A stretch of DNA of 64,000 nt from Meghimatium bilineatum (lineage: Eukaryota > Mollusca > Gastropoda > Stylommatophora > Philomycidae). Positions 1-11,721 of the stretch are shown here, in pieces (within the stretch, counting starts at the first letter, position 1; the number at the start of each line of letters is the position of its first letter). The position numbers were made by a program, and so were the translations under genes. A model generated the notes under the pieces. It searched no databases. It saw only the letters and a program-made list of their open reading frames with translations, and was not told the DNA's origin. The DNA is taken from the NCBI GenBank assembly GCA_034231615.1, contig CM067309.1:22687965-22751964 (forward strand), in the 5' to 3' direction.

Positions 1-164
1 CCTCCGGATCCCAACAACACACAAGACATATCAGTCAAATGTACTTGATGAATATTAGCAATAGCTGCTTGAAGACAGTTGGTTTAATGGTATATGCACC
101 CCTTTTTGATAATGGCAAAATAAGAGCTATTAATAACAATAATATTGTACATAAAAGATTGTAT

Positions 165-345
165 CTGTCCATATTTATTAATATAGAGTGGCCAATTTCA
201 TGTTTGTACATAAATTACAACTTAAGAGATCTCAACCAAAATTGCGTTGCATCAAGTACGCTCAATCATTTAACAAACATCTGGAAATAAATAACAGTAA
301 GTAAATATACCAAATTATAACTGTTTAACTCCAATGTATATTAAT
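165..345 (+). pseudogene. LINE fragment (C-terminal part of a reverse-transcriptase ORF)
   Basis: The translation around 230-290 (CVASSTLNHLTNIWK) and the following non-coding stretch are clearly similar to a second fragment at 19455-19800 (ELASSAFNHLTNIYK). This matches the region after the RT domain of endonuclease-type non-LTR elements, where a run resembling RIALASSAFNKL precedes YGCETW. It is short, carries stops and cannot be functional. Confidence 0.5.
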
Positions 346-830
346 AATACAGTGTGGCCAGTTTCACATCTTTATATAAATTGTATCCACACCTATTAAT
401 AATACTAACCAAGCCAAGTTGCTTGTTGGAAACAGATATGTCATCATAGAGAAATTTAATAATGACACATCGTTTTTTAACATATTCTTCTTCACATTCC
501 TGATCTGCAGTAGACATTAGCAATCATTACCATCTAATCTGGAAGACCAAAAACAACGCTCAGAAGAACTTTTATGAATGAACTAATCAACAGGCATAAA
601 TGCACAAGACCTGCAATCCTTGACAACTGATCGACGGGTATGGAGAACTATGACATCCGCCCCATGTGCCAAACTTGACAAATGAGGAACTGACTGACCA
701 TCTAATCTTCTCTTCAATCGTCTAATCAGATTAGTGTTGTTGATGTTCTTCCTACAAACAATTTTGTCTTTTTCATACTCATCCACCTAATATTTTCCAA
801 TATATTTTTTTTTACTCATTCTCAAATTCC
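346..830. other. No recognisable gene
   Basis: AT-rich sequence with only short stop-bounded frames. No splice-flanked open frame, tandem repeat or known element was seen. Confidence 0.5.
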
Positions 831-834
831 CATT

Positions 835-930
835 GGATCTCTCTCTTATATCAGGACAATGGTCCTACAAAATTATCAGCAGGATGTAGTCCAGTGCACC
901 GCAGTTATATTTGCGCCAATGGCCTGATAC
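835..930 (-). mobile_element. SINE-2 fragment
   Basis: Antisense partial copy of the dispersed element whose best copy is at 985-1165. It carries the block that reads, on this strand, tctctctta..aggacaatggtcct..gtagtccag. It lacks the 5' end and the (GAA)n tail. Confidence 0.5.
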
Positions 931-984
931 ATCTTACTTCACCATTTATGACTGAATTTTCCCTATAAGACTAATTCTTATAAT

Positions 985-1165
985 CCTATTCCCCGCCGAA
1001 GACAGATGTGTCGGGCCATTGTCGCAAATAAAACGGCAACACAACGCATTTCCATTCTCTGGACTACATCCTTCTGGGAATCTAATAGGACCATGGTCCT
1101 GATACAAGAGATATCCAGTGGGAGTTTGAGAATGAACGTTGAAGAAGAAGAAGAAGATAATCCTA
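985..1165 (+). mobile_element. SINE-2, near-complete copy with (GAA)n tail
   Basis: In order it carries a cagatgtgtcgggccat head, an acacaacgcatttcc block, ctggactacatccttctg, a short hairpin-like aggaccatggtcct, gggagtttgagaatgaacg and a terminal (GAA)n. The same order recurs more than ten times in this window in both orientations, as expected of a retrotransposed short element. It has no coding capacity; the open frames here are chance. Confidence 0.7.
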
Positions 1166-1239
1166 TTCTTCTACTTACATGTCCTACACATTTCACTTAT
1201 ACTTTCATTACCATTTTGATAATGCAATCTATTAAGGGC

Positions 1240-2250
1240 CTGAGGACATCAATATCTCAACATCTGAGAAAATTCTTAACACTTGCTCGGTTTAGATTTT
1301 TTTTCTTCTTTCGTTTACTATCCCATTATGTTTTGTGCGTGGCATCCTGATTAATTGTGCGCCTTTTGGCTGGTTGCCTCCGTCTTCAGCACATTGCTTA
1401 CTTGGCAGGACTGTGGTCCTACTCGTGTGGGACTGCCCGATCAGTCTTAGTTTCCAGCCCCTGATGGCTGAACTAATCCCCATCACCACTTCACGGTGCT
1501 GACTTCGATGGGGAGTCTGTAGATGTCCTTCATAGGATATCTCAGGACTGGTTTATGGTTTTTCTAACGAACAAAAAAATATTTTCCCACAACTGACTGC
1601 GTAACAGGATGACATCTTACATTTCTATGTCTTTCTCTCTAGTATTTCAATCCATATCTGACTGAAGCAAGTCAGTAGGTGGGGGGAGAGAGAGGTGTTC
1701 AAACCAACACCCCCCACCCCCTTCCACTTTGCAAATCAGAACATCACTTTTAGTCATCAAATATAGATATTTAAACATGAAAAACACAAATGACCCCCCC
1801 CCTCCTTTTTTTGGTGTGTAAACCACCCCCTTACGGAAACGTGTCTATGGCCCTGGACTGAAGCAATACAAAATATTTAGTGCAAAAATGATACAAGCTT
1901 ATATGAAGAAGAAATAAAACCCAAATCTCTCTAACAAATGTCACATAAAAGAAGGTCAGGAAATTAGATATTTCTTCATAATAACGTACACATGAGAGAA
2001 TATCTCAGATACATGTTTGCAATTTTAAAGCCATATTTTACTCATGTTATTTATCCGTATCTAAGCTATACAGTCATATGGACTGTACAATGATAAGTTG
2101 GCTAACATAGATTGTTTGTTTTAGAACCCAAGGAATTGTGAGCGATTAGATTTTGCTTCCCATGTACAGTGGGGCGATTTTCTGAACTTTCTTTCATACC
2201 CAGGAGACTTCAGCTTTCGGCTTAGTGCAATGCTATTGAAGGAGCCTTCT
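1240..2250. other. No gene; C-rich low-complexity patches
   Basis: Contains poly-pyrimidine and poly-C stretches (about 1690-1830) followed by a ggaaacgtgtctatggcc motif. A degenerate relative of this patch lies near 26960-26995, so it is probably the end of an unnamed element. No exon-like frame was found. Confidence 0.4.
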
Positions 2251-2267
2251 ACTCAGAGGGGGTCTAT

Positions 2268-2402
2268 AATTGTATAGATGACATGCTACAAAGCTCCATA
2301 AGAGAGCCTCAATATAACGGTATGTCATCTACTAAGGTTTTCTGTTGCATGGGTGGTTTGTTTAGTGGGCCATTGGCAAGACCCACAGATGCAACAGCAT
2401 CC
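2268..2402 (-). mobile_element. SINE-A fragment (5' part, inverted)
   Basis: Antisense match to the first 140 bp of the 0.6-kb SINE-A copies at 29500, 51553 and 61884, including the gatgacatgc..ccgttatattgagg region and the gtgggtct..ccaatggcccac start. The 3' tail is absent. Confidence 0.7.
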
Positions 2403-2459
2403 TTGGTTAACACAGATATATCAAAATGGTTGCAGGCATTGATATAGACATCTCATACT

Positions 2460-2628
2460 TCTTCATCTTCAGCACTCATTCTCAAACTTCCAATGGATCT
2501 CTCTTGTAGCAGGATAGTGGTTTTACTAGAGTTTTCCAGTAGAATATAGTCCAGAGAATGGAAACGCGTTGTCATCATTTTCTTTGCACGAATGGCCTGA
2601 CACATCTGTCTTCGGTGGTGGATATAAA
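2460..2628 (-). mobile_element. SINE-2 copy
   Basis: Antisense copy running from the gaatgagtgctgaagatgaagaag tail side (2460) to the cagatgtgtcaggccat head (about 2620). It lies just before the minisatellite at 2690. Confidence 0.65.
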
Positions 2629-2689
2629 ATGTATTTTTACAAATACAAAGAGAACCACTGGGAGTAGGAGGCTTCTTTTTTCAGCATTA

Positions 2690-3870
2690 CATAGAGGTTT
2701 ACAGCTGTGAGTTGGATGAGCATCCGAGTATAACATTGTATAGGGGTTCACAGCTGTGAGTTGGTGGAGCTTCTGAGTATAACATAGCATAGTGTAGGGG
2801 TCTACAGCTGTGAGTTGGTGGAGCTTCAGAGTATAACAGAGCATTGTATAAGGGTCCACAACTGTGAGTTGGTGGAGCTTCCGAGTATAACAAAGCACTG
2901 TGTAGGGGTCTACAGCTGTGAATTGGTAGAGCTACCAAGTACAATATTGTATAGGGTTCTATAGCTGTACGTTGTTGGAACATCTGAGTATAATATTGCA
3001 TAGGGACCTACAGCTGTGAGTTGGTGCAGCTTCCAAGCATAACACTGAATAGGGGCCTACAGCTGTGAGTAGGTGGAATTTCTGAGTATAACACAGTATT
3101 GTGTAGGGGTCTACAGCTGTGAGTTGGTGGAGCTTCCGAGTATAATATTGTACAGCATCCTACAGTTGTGAGTTGGTGGAACATCCAAGTATAACATTGT
3201 CTAAGAGCCTACAGCTGTGAGTTGGTGGAGCTTTGGAGTATAACAAAACCTTGTATAGGGGCCTAAAGCTATGAGTTGGTGGAATTTCTGAGTATAACAA
3301 AAGATTGTATAGAGGCATACAGCTGTGAGTTGGTTGAATTTCTGAGCATAACACAGTATTGTGTAGGTGTCTACAGCTGTGAATTGGTGGAGCTACCGAG
3401 TATAATATTGTATAGGGTCCTACAGCTGTAAGTTGTTGGAACATCCGAGTATAATATTGCATAGGGACCTACAGCTATGAGTTGGTGTAGCTTCCAAGCA
3501 TAACACTGAATAGGGGTCTACAGCTGTGAGTTGGTGGAGCATCTGAGTATAACATTGTATAGGGGCCTAAAGCTGTGAGTTGGTGGAATTTCTGAGTATA
3601 ACAAAAGATTGTATAGAGGTATACAGCTGTGAGTTGGTTGAATTTCTGAGCATAACACAGTATTGTGTAGGTGTCTACAGCTGTGAATTGGTAGAGTTAC
3701 AGAGTATAATATTGTATAGGGTCCTACAGCTGCAAGTTGTTGGATCATCCGAGTATAATATTGCATAGGGACCTACAGCTATGAGTTGGTGGAATTTCTG
3801 AGTATAACACAGCATTGTGTAGGGGTCTATAGCTGTGAGTTGGTGGAGCTTCGAAGTGTAACAAAAACTC
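2690..3870 (+). repeat. Minisatellite, about 22 units of 50-57 bp
   Basis: The core ctacagctgtgagttggtgg is repeated with divergence, each time followed by a variant of agcttccgagtataacat and tgtatagggg. Unit length varies, and some unit blocks recur as higher-order pairs: about 3160-3480 resembles 3518-3780. The open frames across it, on both strands, come from the periodicity and are not genes. Confidence 0.9.
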
Positions 3871-3874
3871 TGGA

Positions 3875-5430
3875 GACCCCCCCCCCCTTTTAAGAAAAAG
3901 AAAAAGAGCTTTATCACTCATTGTTGCTGTGGATTGAAACAAACTCACAAAATCATTACATATTATTTGTTCATACCAAATGACCAAGGTCTGCAGGCTT
4001 CCTTTTAATTCCACGCCTTGCCATTATTCTCTGAAAACATAAAGTTACATGCTATGTTTAGTTATGCAACCACATGCTTGGCTAACACAGATATATAAAA
4101 ATGGTTGCAGGCATTGATATAGACATCTCATACTTCTTCCGCACTCATTCACAAATTCCCACTGGGTCTCTCTTGTAGCAGGATAGTGGTAATAATGTAT
4201 ATCTTTGACTGTAATATATTTAATGATATATGTTGCACACAATATAAAACTACGGTATTATCTATCTATGTTCCTTCAGCGCAGAATATGTTGCATAAGG
4301 CAGAAACCAGAGCTCTTCAGTTTGAGTGATGTAATGCTACTGTGGTGCAATTCTTGCGTGTTGTTGAGACCCATGCACATAGTCATACCCACTTTGATGG
4401 TTGTTCTTGCAAAGAGTCTCTCTTAGTCTTCCTCTTTTTTATTCTCTGTAGGTAGTTGGACTAAATTTTCAAAATCGGTATACAGCATTATAAACAACAC
4501 AGCTAGATAGCCCTTGAAAATTGTAATTCAATGATACCTCAACCAAGTCTGTAAGTTAATTCTGAAAAAAGTTATTAATTTTTAGTCTTAATTTTACATC
4601 AAAATAATTTACATGGAACATATAGGTTCAGTTTTCTTCTTATTGTTATAGAAACATATTGCTGTTTGATGTCTTCTCTTACTTGCATGTTTGACTTGTC
4701 CCATAGATACTCAATATTATATAAAAATTATATTGGACTAAATACTCACCACAATCTGTTCAAACACTTGCTATAAAAGTACCACATGGTATTTCAATAT
4801 CAGGCAGTTAGAACAGTGTGTGTATAAATGTAGAAGGAAATGGAAGCTTTCCACTTTTATAGATAAGGATGTGTCATCGATTTACTAAATGACAAAGCAG
4901 TGGTCAGCAGGATCGTAGATGAAATTAGAACACCGGAAATCACAGCAACAGTGAACATAATTCCTGACAGCACACAGGATATGCTAAAGTTATAATATCC
5001 ATCTATCTAATCTCTGGTACCCGTTTTATTAACGCTTATAGTGAAAGTGTTTTCATTCACTCTAAGTACATGTCTGATATAAGTTGATCATATTATTATG
5101 ATCATCTTCTTGTTATGAAACATAACATATTGCTGTTCAAGTGTTTGGTATCCTCTTTTATTTGCTTGTTTGACTTCAGTTCTTAGCAACCAATAGACCT
5201 ATTCAATAAAGAGTTTTTCTAAGACATTTTATAGACAACAGATCTAAATTCATCAAGGGAAGGTAACTCATGTACCCCATTAATCAGAAACTAAGCCTAC
5301 TCATTTGCTCTCCCAACCAAACAAACAAAAAGCCAAACCAATAGTTAAAAAAAATACTACACCTGAGGATAGGAGCCATTAATAGAAAGTAACTAAATTA
5401 CTGAAGTTTACCAAACAGTAGTGAAAGTAC
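3875..5430. other. No gene recognised; one SINE-2 scrap
   Basis: Holds a partial antisense SINE-2 at about 4125-4195 and otherwise AT-rich sequence with short frames. No exon with matching splice sites was seen. Confidence 0.4.
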
Positions 5431-5432
5431 CT

Positions 5433-6120
5433 CATTCTGAGTCATTATCATCAAAATCGTCTGCATTTGAGGAAATTGACGTAGGGATCATAGATTGCGC
5501 CTGGGGCTGAGCCCAAGCGTATTTCTCCGAAGAACTGATGGCCTTCAACAAGTTAGGCTGGCTGCTGAGGTATGTGTGAAATTCTTTGCAAGACATATGC
5601 TTCAAGTTATGTTGCACAAACAGAATTCCTGTGACAGATTCAATGAGCAACTTATTTCGATCCTTTGTCTATTGACTTTGCATCAGAGAAAACACAAGTT
5701 CAGTGTTAGCATTGTGTGATGGAATGGCAAAAAAATAAAATTCAGCAATAATAAGTTCTAAAAACATTCCTCACTTTTGCAACTGTTGAAATACTTCACC
5801 CACTTCTTGTGCGCCAGTTGCGCTACAAAGTCGTCTTCATCACAGTTTGCCTCAACAAATTTCTTCAAGTTGCACAATTGATCGAAACACTTGCTATAGT
5901 CAACTTGTACTTTCCTTTCTCTGAGGTATGCAACTGATGATGAAACCTTGTCCTAAGCTGGACTTTCAGTTAAAGCTATCCATGCAAATCCGTTGAACTC
6001 CTCCAGTGGTACAGTCCACATATCCAAATATTCTAAACATGTGTGGTGTACAATAAGGTTACTTGCGAACAGAAAGCATCACATCGGTCAAAAACCCGGA
6101 CAAAAGCCATTTTTCTGGAA
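5433..6120 (-). pseudogene. hAT-family transposase, C-terminal remnant
   Basis: Read on the minus strand from about 6060 downward, the frame gives a run beginning HTCLEYLDMWTVPLEEFNGF, then, after a stop, the CNLKKFVEANCDEDDF region and KWVKYF. After a frame change come the FAIPSHNANTELVFSLMQSQ motif and the final ORF (5432-5650) with KEFHTYLSSQPNLLKAISSSEKY. The order and the HNAN..E.VFS..Q block are the C-terminal catalytic/dimerisation end of hAT transposases (cut-and-paste). At least one stop and a frameshift interrupt it, and the N-terminal half is missing: the coding remnant runs straight into a terminal inverted repeat at 6159. It is dead. Confidence 0.75.
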
Positions 6121-6158
6121 AGCCACCGGGACAGGGGCATAAAAAGAGGACGTGTCCG

Positions 6159-6227
6159 GGGAAACCCGGACGCATGGTAACCCTATATTTATCATAAATA
6201 TAGGGTTACCATGCGTCCGGGTTTCCC
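6159..6227. repeat. Perfect 33-bp inverted repeat with 3-nt spacer (hAT terminal repeats head to head)
   Basis: Left arm 6159-6191 and right arm 6195-6227 are exact reverse complements separated by tca. The arms contain ggttaccatgcgtccggg, which resembles the terminal inverted repeat of a hAT element and adjoins the hAT transposase remnant on its left. The right arm is followed by unrelated AT-rich DNA, so a second, truncated element end (or a foldback of the first) sits here. Confidence 0.85.
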
Positions 6228-6229
6228 AT

Positions 6230-7135
6230 ATAATATATGTTATTGTTTCAATAGTTTCATTTTCATGAATATATATTTTAAATTATTTTTATGTCAAATT
6301 AAATTTATTAATTCGACAAACATCAGAACTTTTTTCAGGGTTGACGTACAGACTTGGTTGAGATATCATTGAATTGCAATTTTTAAGGGCTATCCAACTA
6401 TATTATTTGTAATTATGTAGCATTATTTTGAAAATTGTGTTCAAGTCCCTACGAAAATCAATCCAATGTGAAAATTTAAATAGGCAGGGGCACTAACTTG
6501 CCGTCTGTCTTGTGAGTCTAGTGATACCAGATGATACGATCCAGATCTGCTTTTCATTCAAATTATCCATGTTTCCTTAATGCATCTGTAGTCATGGTTC
6601 TTGTCAACTATGATAACATGCACTAGTTGATATTAATGAAATCTTACCTGAAATAGATAGGATATCGATAAATACTGAAATGTGGGGAAACAATATCGGA
6701 TGCACTTATCTTAACAATCGGGTAGAGACGTCATGGAATAAACGTATCAATCCAGATTCGCAATTTAGTTTATATTATCATCGTTGCATTAATAGGTGAC
6801 AACTGGTTTTGTCAAATTACATATCTCTTTAGCCGAACATGCACTAAAATTGAACTTTTGATCTGATAAATCTCTTATACTTGTCAAAAAAAATGCTACA
6901 GGGAGCCGTCTAAGGTGAAAGAAGCAGAGAAGTGCAAATAAAGGCGCAACTACGGATCAACTCTTCACTGTGACCTTTGTTCTAGTTTCGAGGTATTACC
7001 TAACCTTTGCAGTGCGATTGCAGAAGTTGTAATTAAAATTAAAGTATGTTCAAATAAAAGAATGGGCAAAAAAACATCAAAGACTGGACAAAACAGGATT
7101 TTCGTTCACTCATCCTTTATTTTTTTATTAGGAAC
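6230..7135. other. No recognisable feature
   Basis: AT-rich DNA without a usable open frame, tandem repeat or recognisable element. Possibly the remains of the second hAT end. Confidence 0.35.
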
Positions 7136-7139
7136 AAGC

Positions 7140-8904
7140 GTCAACGCACTGGGGGCATTCCCATATAATGCTCTGTTTGCTGTTACATCAGCTATCTAAA
7201 AGCGTATAAGCTAAGTGTCCCAGTCAGTTGCTGATTACGTGTTCTTCTAATCTTTCCGGAGAGGGAGCACTTTCTCCCATCGCTTCTAGTCACTCTCATT
7301 TCTACCATTCTCTGAATATGCACATTGTCTCGTTCGACTTCCTTCTCGTGGGGTATCCATATATGTTCTAATCAATTCAGTCAGGTCTCTTCTTATCTTA
7401 GTGCCGTACACCAATGCTTTACCAGCCAACACATCGGCTCTTTCGTTTCCCCTGACCCCAGCATGGCCCGGACAGTATAATCATGTAATGCTCTTTGCGT
7501 TGTTGAGAAGAGTGACCCATTCAGTTCTGATCATACACTTTTCTATTTTGCGCAGCATACTTTGAGAGTGATAGAGTCACTGAGTCTATTGGTGGTTGCG
7601 TCTCCAGCCAAGTGAGAGCTGCGGTCACTGCTTCTGTTTCATTCTCATACTTGATGTTGTAGTTGGGTACGTAGCTAGTTGACTTCTCAGCTAATTTCTT
7701 GCCATTTTGGTAGGCCACGAAACCCCAACCCCACCTGTTTGGTTCTTGTGTTACTGAGCCGTCTGTGTAAACTATCGTGTCGTGTAGCTTCGAGCGCTGC
7801 AGTATGAGTTCTTGGATCCTTCCCTCTGTACCACAATTGTTGTTAATAACTTTCTGTCTTTGCCAGATGTCACTCATTCACAGCCTCTTCCCACTTCTTT
7901 CAGCTCACAAACTCTGATTATGGTATCTTCTGCTCTGCCATCCAGGACCTTCCTCTCTTGATACGCCTTCCATTTGTGTTATCTAGAGATTGGTGTAAGA
8001 AGTGATGATCATTATTGGCGATCTTAAAGTATTCTTTAACCTGAGCTATTTTATGTCTTGATTTTATGCTCAATAGGAATGAGAAACCTCATGGTCACGA
8101 TAGGTGTAAATCTTGTGCATCCAAAGACAGCTCTCGTGGCCTCGTTTTGAACTCTCCAATATATCCACCTTTGCTTGCGACTGTGTCAGTAAACCTAAAC
8201 CATAGTCCAACACAGATAATATCACTGCTTGCATCATCTGAAAAAGGGTTCGCTGCGACATCTCTGCAGATGCCATGATTTTGACTGCACTGACACCTTT
8301 CCTAGCTTTCTGAACGACATTGTCCACATGTTTCGCGAAAGATAGACGTCTATCAAAAGTGATGCCTAGATATTTCATTGTCTGTTCCTTGTCAATGTTG
8401 ATGCCCATGCAGGAGACTGCTGGTAATGTGTCTGTGACTATGTTGTTGTTCAGTGAGAACCAGACGATGTTTGCCTTGGTGGGATTGATGACTGCCTTGT
8501 AGTTAGTGCACCAGAACGACAAATGTTATAGATTACTCTGGACGCCATCAATCATGTCTCTTCTGTTTCTGCCGTGCTTGTACACTAAAATGTCCTCCGC
8601 ATATGTTAGTATCCTGCCGGGCACAGCCGCCCGAAGCCGCATTATTTTGTATGTGTAGACGTTAAAGAGTACAGGTGATAGTGGCAATCCCTGTGGCAAT
8701 CCCGGTGCTATAGTTCTGATCTCTGATGTCCAGGATCCAATCTCAGAGCGACAGGTCTGGACATTAACACCATTGCTATCCATCGAATTATCCCCAAGTC
8801 GATGCTGAGTTCGCTTAGCAGATTTGCAGTATTAGCTGGCCAATGATGACTCTGTTGTAAGCATCTTCTAGGTCGACCGTGGCAATAATATAAAATAATT
8901 CACT
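7140..8904 (-). pseudogene. LINE with reverse transcriptase and RNase H (decayed)
   Basis: On the minus strand, 8783-8526 encodes the RT core, with APGLPQGLPLSPVLFNVY followed by LTYAEDILVY, where the catalytic YADD has become YAED. 8522-8070 continues with a KYLGITFDRRLSFAKHV block and the thumb region. 7877-7521 is an RNase H domain (VYTDGSVTQEPNRWGWGFVA, then ENETEAVTAALTWLE), and about 7480-7430 holds the GVRGNERADVLAGKAL motif that ends it. RT followed by RNase H is the layout of I/Jockey-group LINEs. Frames are broken between blocks and the RT active site is altered, so it is inactive. No endonuclease domain was found. Confidence 0.85.
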
Positions 8905-9020
8905 CATCCGATTTGTTGAAGTTACAAATCTCTAGAGGACTGTGTGTTGGTGCATCCAATGTGGTGCCCCTACGACCCTAACGGGTTTTTAGATTAGATT
9001 AGATTACATTTAATTTAAGA
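8905..9020 (+). mobile_element. LINE 3' end with (GATTA)n tail
   Basis: The sequence tgttggtgcatccaatgtgg..gtgcccctacgacc..acgggttttt is followed by a gattagatta tail. The same 3' block ends fragments at 42280-42415, 48960-49035, 58060-58115 and 60810-60890, which marks it as a common LINE 3' terminus. Confidence 0.6.
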
Positions 9021-9079
9021 TCAATTTTATTTAATAATTGATGACAGATGTGAAACAGAAGTTAAAAGGAGAATAAATG

Positions 9080-9200
9080 AATCAAGTTCCATGCCGAATG
9101 GCGTAGGCGATCATGTTTCTCCACGGCTCTATCTCTTGTTTTGTCAATAAGTTCGGTTGGTGATCTTCACCGGTGCCATAATACTAGCCCATCCAGCAAC
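9080..9200 (-). mobile_element. LINE 3' fragment (antisense)
   Basis: ttccatgccgaatggcgtagg followed by gatcatgtttctccacggct is the antisense of an ORF end (resembling ELWRAMTAYTSRHGT at 52320-52380). No coding potential remains. Confidence 0.5.
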
Positions 9201-9424
9201 TTACAATTCTTTGTCGTCTTCTGTATTTTTTTCCCCTTGATCTTCTCAGTGGTTATTAAGTGTTCAAGGTGTGTTCTTCTCAAGGTGTCCCCCCAATCCT
9301 TGACTGCCTGCGCCTAATGTTTGATATGATTTTTCTTTTTACGCCAGCATCAATGAGAACATCTGCATTAGTTTTCTTAGCTGTCCATGGTATTTTCATC
9401 ATTATTCTCAGACCACATCTCTGT

Positions 9425-9960
9425 CTCTATAAAAGGAGAATAGGAATTACTAAAAGTATTTTAAATGACATGTGGAAAATAACATCTAAACAAATTACAA
9501 ATAAGTTAAAAAAGAGAATTATAAAATGCTACATCTATTCTATATTAATGTATGGCCCAGAAACATCGACAAAAAACAAACAATTAGAAGACATAATTGA
9601 TGCCTTTGAGATATTGATAGCCTATATAGAAGAATAGGGAGAATATCATGGGGAAATAAGAAATAAAAAAACAAAGAGGTTTTAACAACACTTTAGATGA
9701 AGAAGAAAATATTAAAGGAAATAAAGATCAATCAAATAAAATATTTTGGACACATTAAACGACATGACACCTTGTTGGAGACCTTACTTGAGGGTAAAGT
9801 CGAAAGAAGGCGAGCAATGGTAGGCAGAGAAATAAGTGGGAGAGTAACATCCCAAGATGATCAGGTTACAGTCTAGCAGAGTGCACCACCAAAACAAAAG
9901 ACAGGGGATATTGGAGATCTCCTGCAGCCAATCTTCGTCGCGGAGATAGCAATTGATGAT
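9425..9960 (+). pseudogene. LINE ORF, C-terminal part
   Basis: The frame at about 9425-9637 reads KRRIGITKSILNDMWKITSK, then IIKCYIYSILMYGPETST, the post-RT region in which YGCETWT is usual. About 9745-9850 continues with FGHIKRHDTLLETLLEGKV. It belongs to the same family as the antisense fragment at 30240-30800. Stops and missing RT show it is 5'-truncated and decayed. Confidence 0.7.
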
Positions 9961-9974
9961 GATGGGATTATACT

Positions 9975-11020
9975 ATATTAACTATTGTCTGTCCCCAGGT
10001 GAATGATGGTTGTTCTTATTAACACTTGCTGTTAAGCGTAGGGATGGGAGCTTAAGCTGTCGTTCCGAGGCCAGATGTGTCGCCGTGGTTGCATTTAGTC
10101 CATGTTTGTTCAAAGCTATCTTGATGTTTTCTATCCACCATTTTCTTGGTCTATCTTTGGCTTTACGCCCGGATATTCTTTTGTTATATGCTCTTATTGG
10201 TATTTGGTTTGAGTTCATTCTCATAAGGTGATAGAACCATTTTACTTGTTGTCTTTCAATATGTACAATACATGATATTTTTCCTAGTTTTTTCCCTATA
10301 TTTTTAATATTTTCCCAACTCTTTTCCTAATTTCTTCATTTCTTATTTTATCTAGTTTAGTAACCATTGCAGCTTTTCTCAGACGCTTCATTTCACATGT
10401 AACGATTACTCTCTGCTGCGAGGCTGTTAAAGACCATAATTGACATTGGTAACAGAGTGTTGATATAAAAATTGTAGATATGATCTGTTTTTTGTTTTTT
10501 TAAATTTCCATCTTGATCTTTGGGTGAAAGAGTAATGGTCAATGTTGGTAGGTCACCGTGTTTGCTTTCTGGCACCTTGTTTCTATTTCTCTTTCTAGTC
10601 TTCTATTTTCGGGGAAAAAATGCTGCCTAGATATTTAAACCTGGCTTGTTTCATTTTGGTGTTTTCTGTTGTTGTATCCATTGGTGTTGCAAACTTGCTA
10701 ACTTTCATAACGTATGTTTTTTGTACATTAATTTTCATTTTGTACTTCTTACATGCTAATAACAATGCAATGATGTGATTCTGCAAATTTTTCTCATCTT
10801 TGTATATCAGACTTTGGTCGTCGGCAAGTAGTTCGTTGACTTCATTGTCCTCATCAGGTTTATTTGCAATGTTTTTCTCTTTGTTGATGTGAGCTTCTTT
10901 TATTATTCTGTCCATGTATATTTTGAAAAGTAGAGGTGATAGGACACATCCTTGTCTTACTCTAGATCTTGTTTCGAATGGTTCAGTAATCTCATCTATT
11001 GTTCTTACTGTGCTTTGACA
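9975..11020 (-). pseudogene. LINE ORF (RT to C-terminus), decayed
   Basis: On the minus strand 10915-10595 carries LLADDQSLIYKDEKNLQNHI (degenerate xADD catalytic box) and KINVQKTYVMKVSK, followed by FKYLGSIFS, the standard order of LINE RT motifs. 10224-9982 gives the end, GRKAKDRPRKWWIENIKIAL with a downstream HLASERQ. Intervening frameshifts break the ORF. It is a separate insertion from the plus-strand fragment at 9425. Confidence 0.8.
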
Positions 11021-11144
11021 TTTTTTTATATATCACTTTTATATTATATTAACATTGTTGCATAATTAGTTGCCAATTCGTTTTGTAAAATTGCACTACT
11101 CTTGAACCGAAAAAGCACTAAAATCAGCGACTTAGTGTGAAATT

Positions 11145-11235
11145 ATATGTACTACATCCTGCTGGAAATCTTATAGGACCATTGTCCTGCTACAAGGGAG
11201 ATCCAGCGGGAGTTTGATAATGAACAAGAAAGAAG
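11145..11235 (+). mobile_element. SINE-2 fragment (3' half)
   Basis: tactacatcctgctggaaat, tataggaccattgtcctgct and gggagtttgataatgaac are followed by an aagaagaa tail. Confidence 0.6.
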
Positions 11236-11721
11236 AAAATATGACACAGTGTCTTTTTTTTTACAACAAACCAATTCGACTGAAATATCTTGTTCATGTT
11301 TGGGTTCCGATTTTTAATGGTTGTTTCCCTTTAAAATCAGATGTTTTTTGGTGGACCATTGAAACTTTCAAGATGATATATAATTTGTATGATATTATAC
11401 ATGTATTTAAATTTGTAAAAACAATTTTTTGGTTTGTGTAAATACAAAAAAACTGAAATTTTGCAGGTATATTAAAAAAATGTAGTTGCACTTTAATTAA
11501 TTTTCTAAAATGAAATATTAATTATTAATAGCACTTCAGTTTATTTCTGCATTCAGCTTCTGTAAAAATAAACTATTTTCCCTCCTAAAAAAACACATTT
11601 TCGAGAAAAGGCTACCACGCCAATAGAAATATTAATATTTTTTATATTATGCATATCTGAACCTAATACATTTGGAATATCCAGTAATCATATTTTTGTC
11701 ATAGTAAACCTTAAATAATGT

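Noticed and set aside
2575-3766. Minus-strand frames of 80-107 codons with repeated LCYTxKLHQLTAVDPYTM-type units
   Set aside because: Frames arise from the minisatellite period and occur in more than one register; no start, splice or family evidence.
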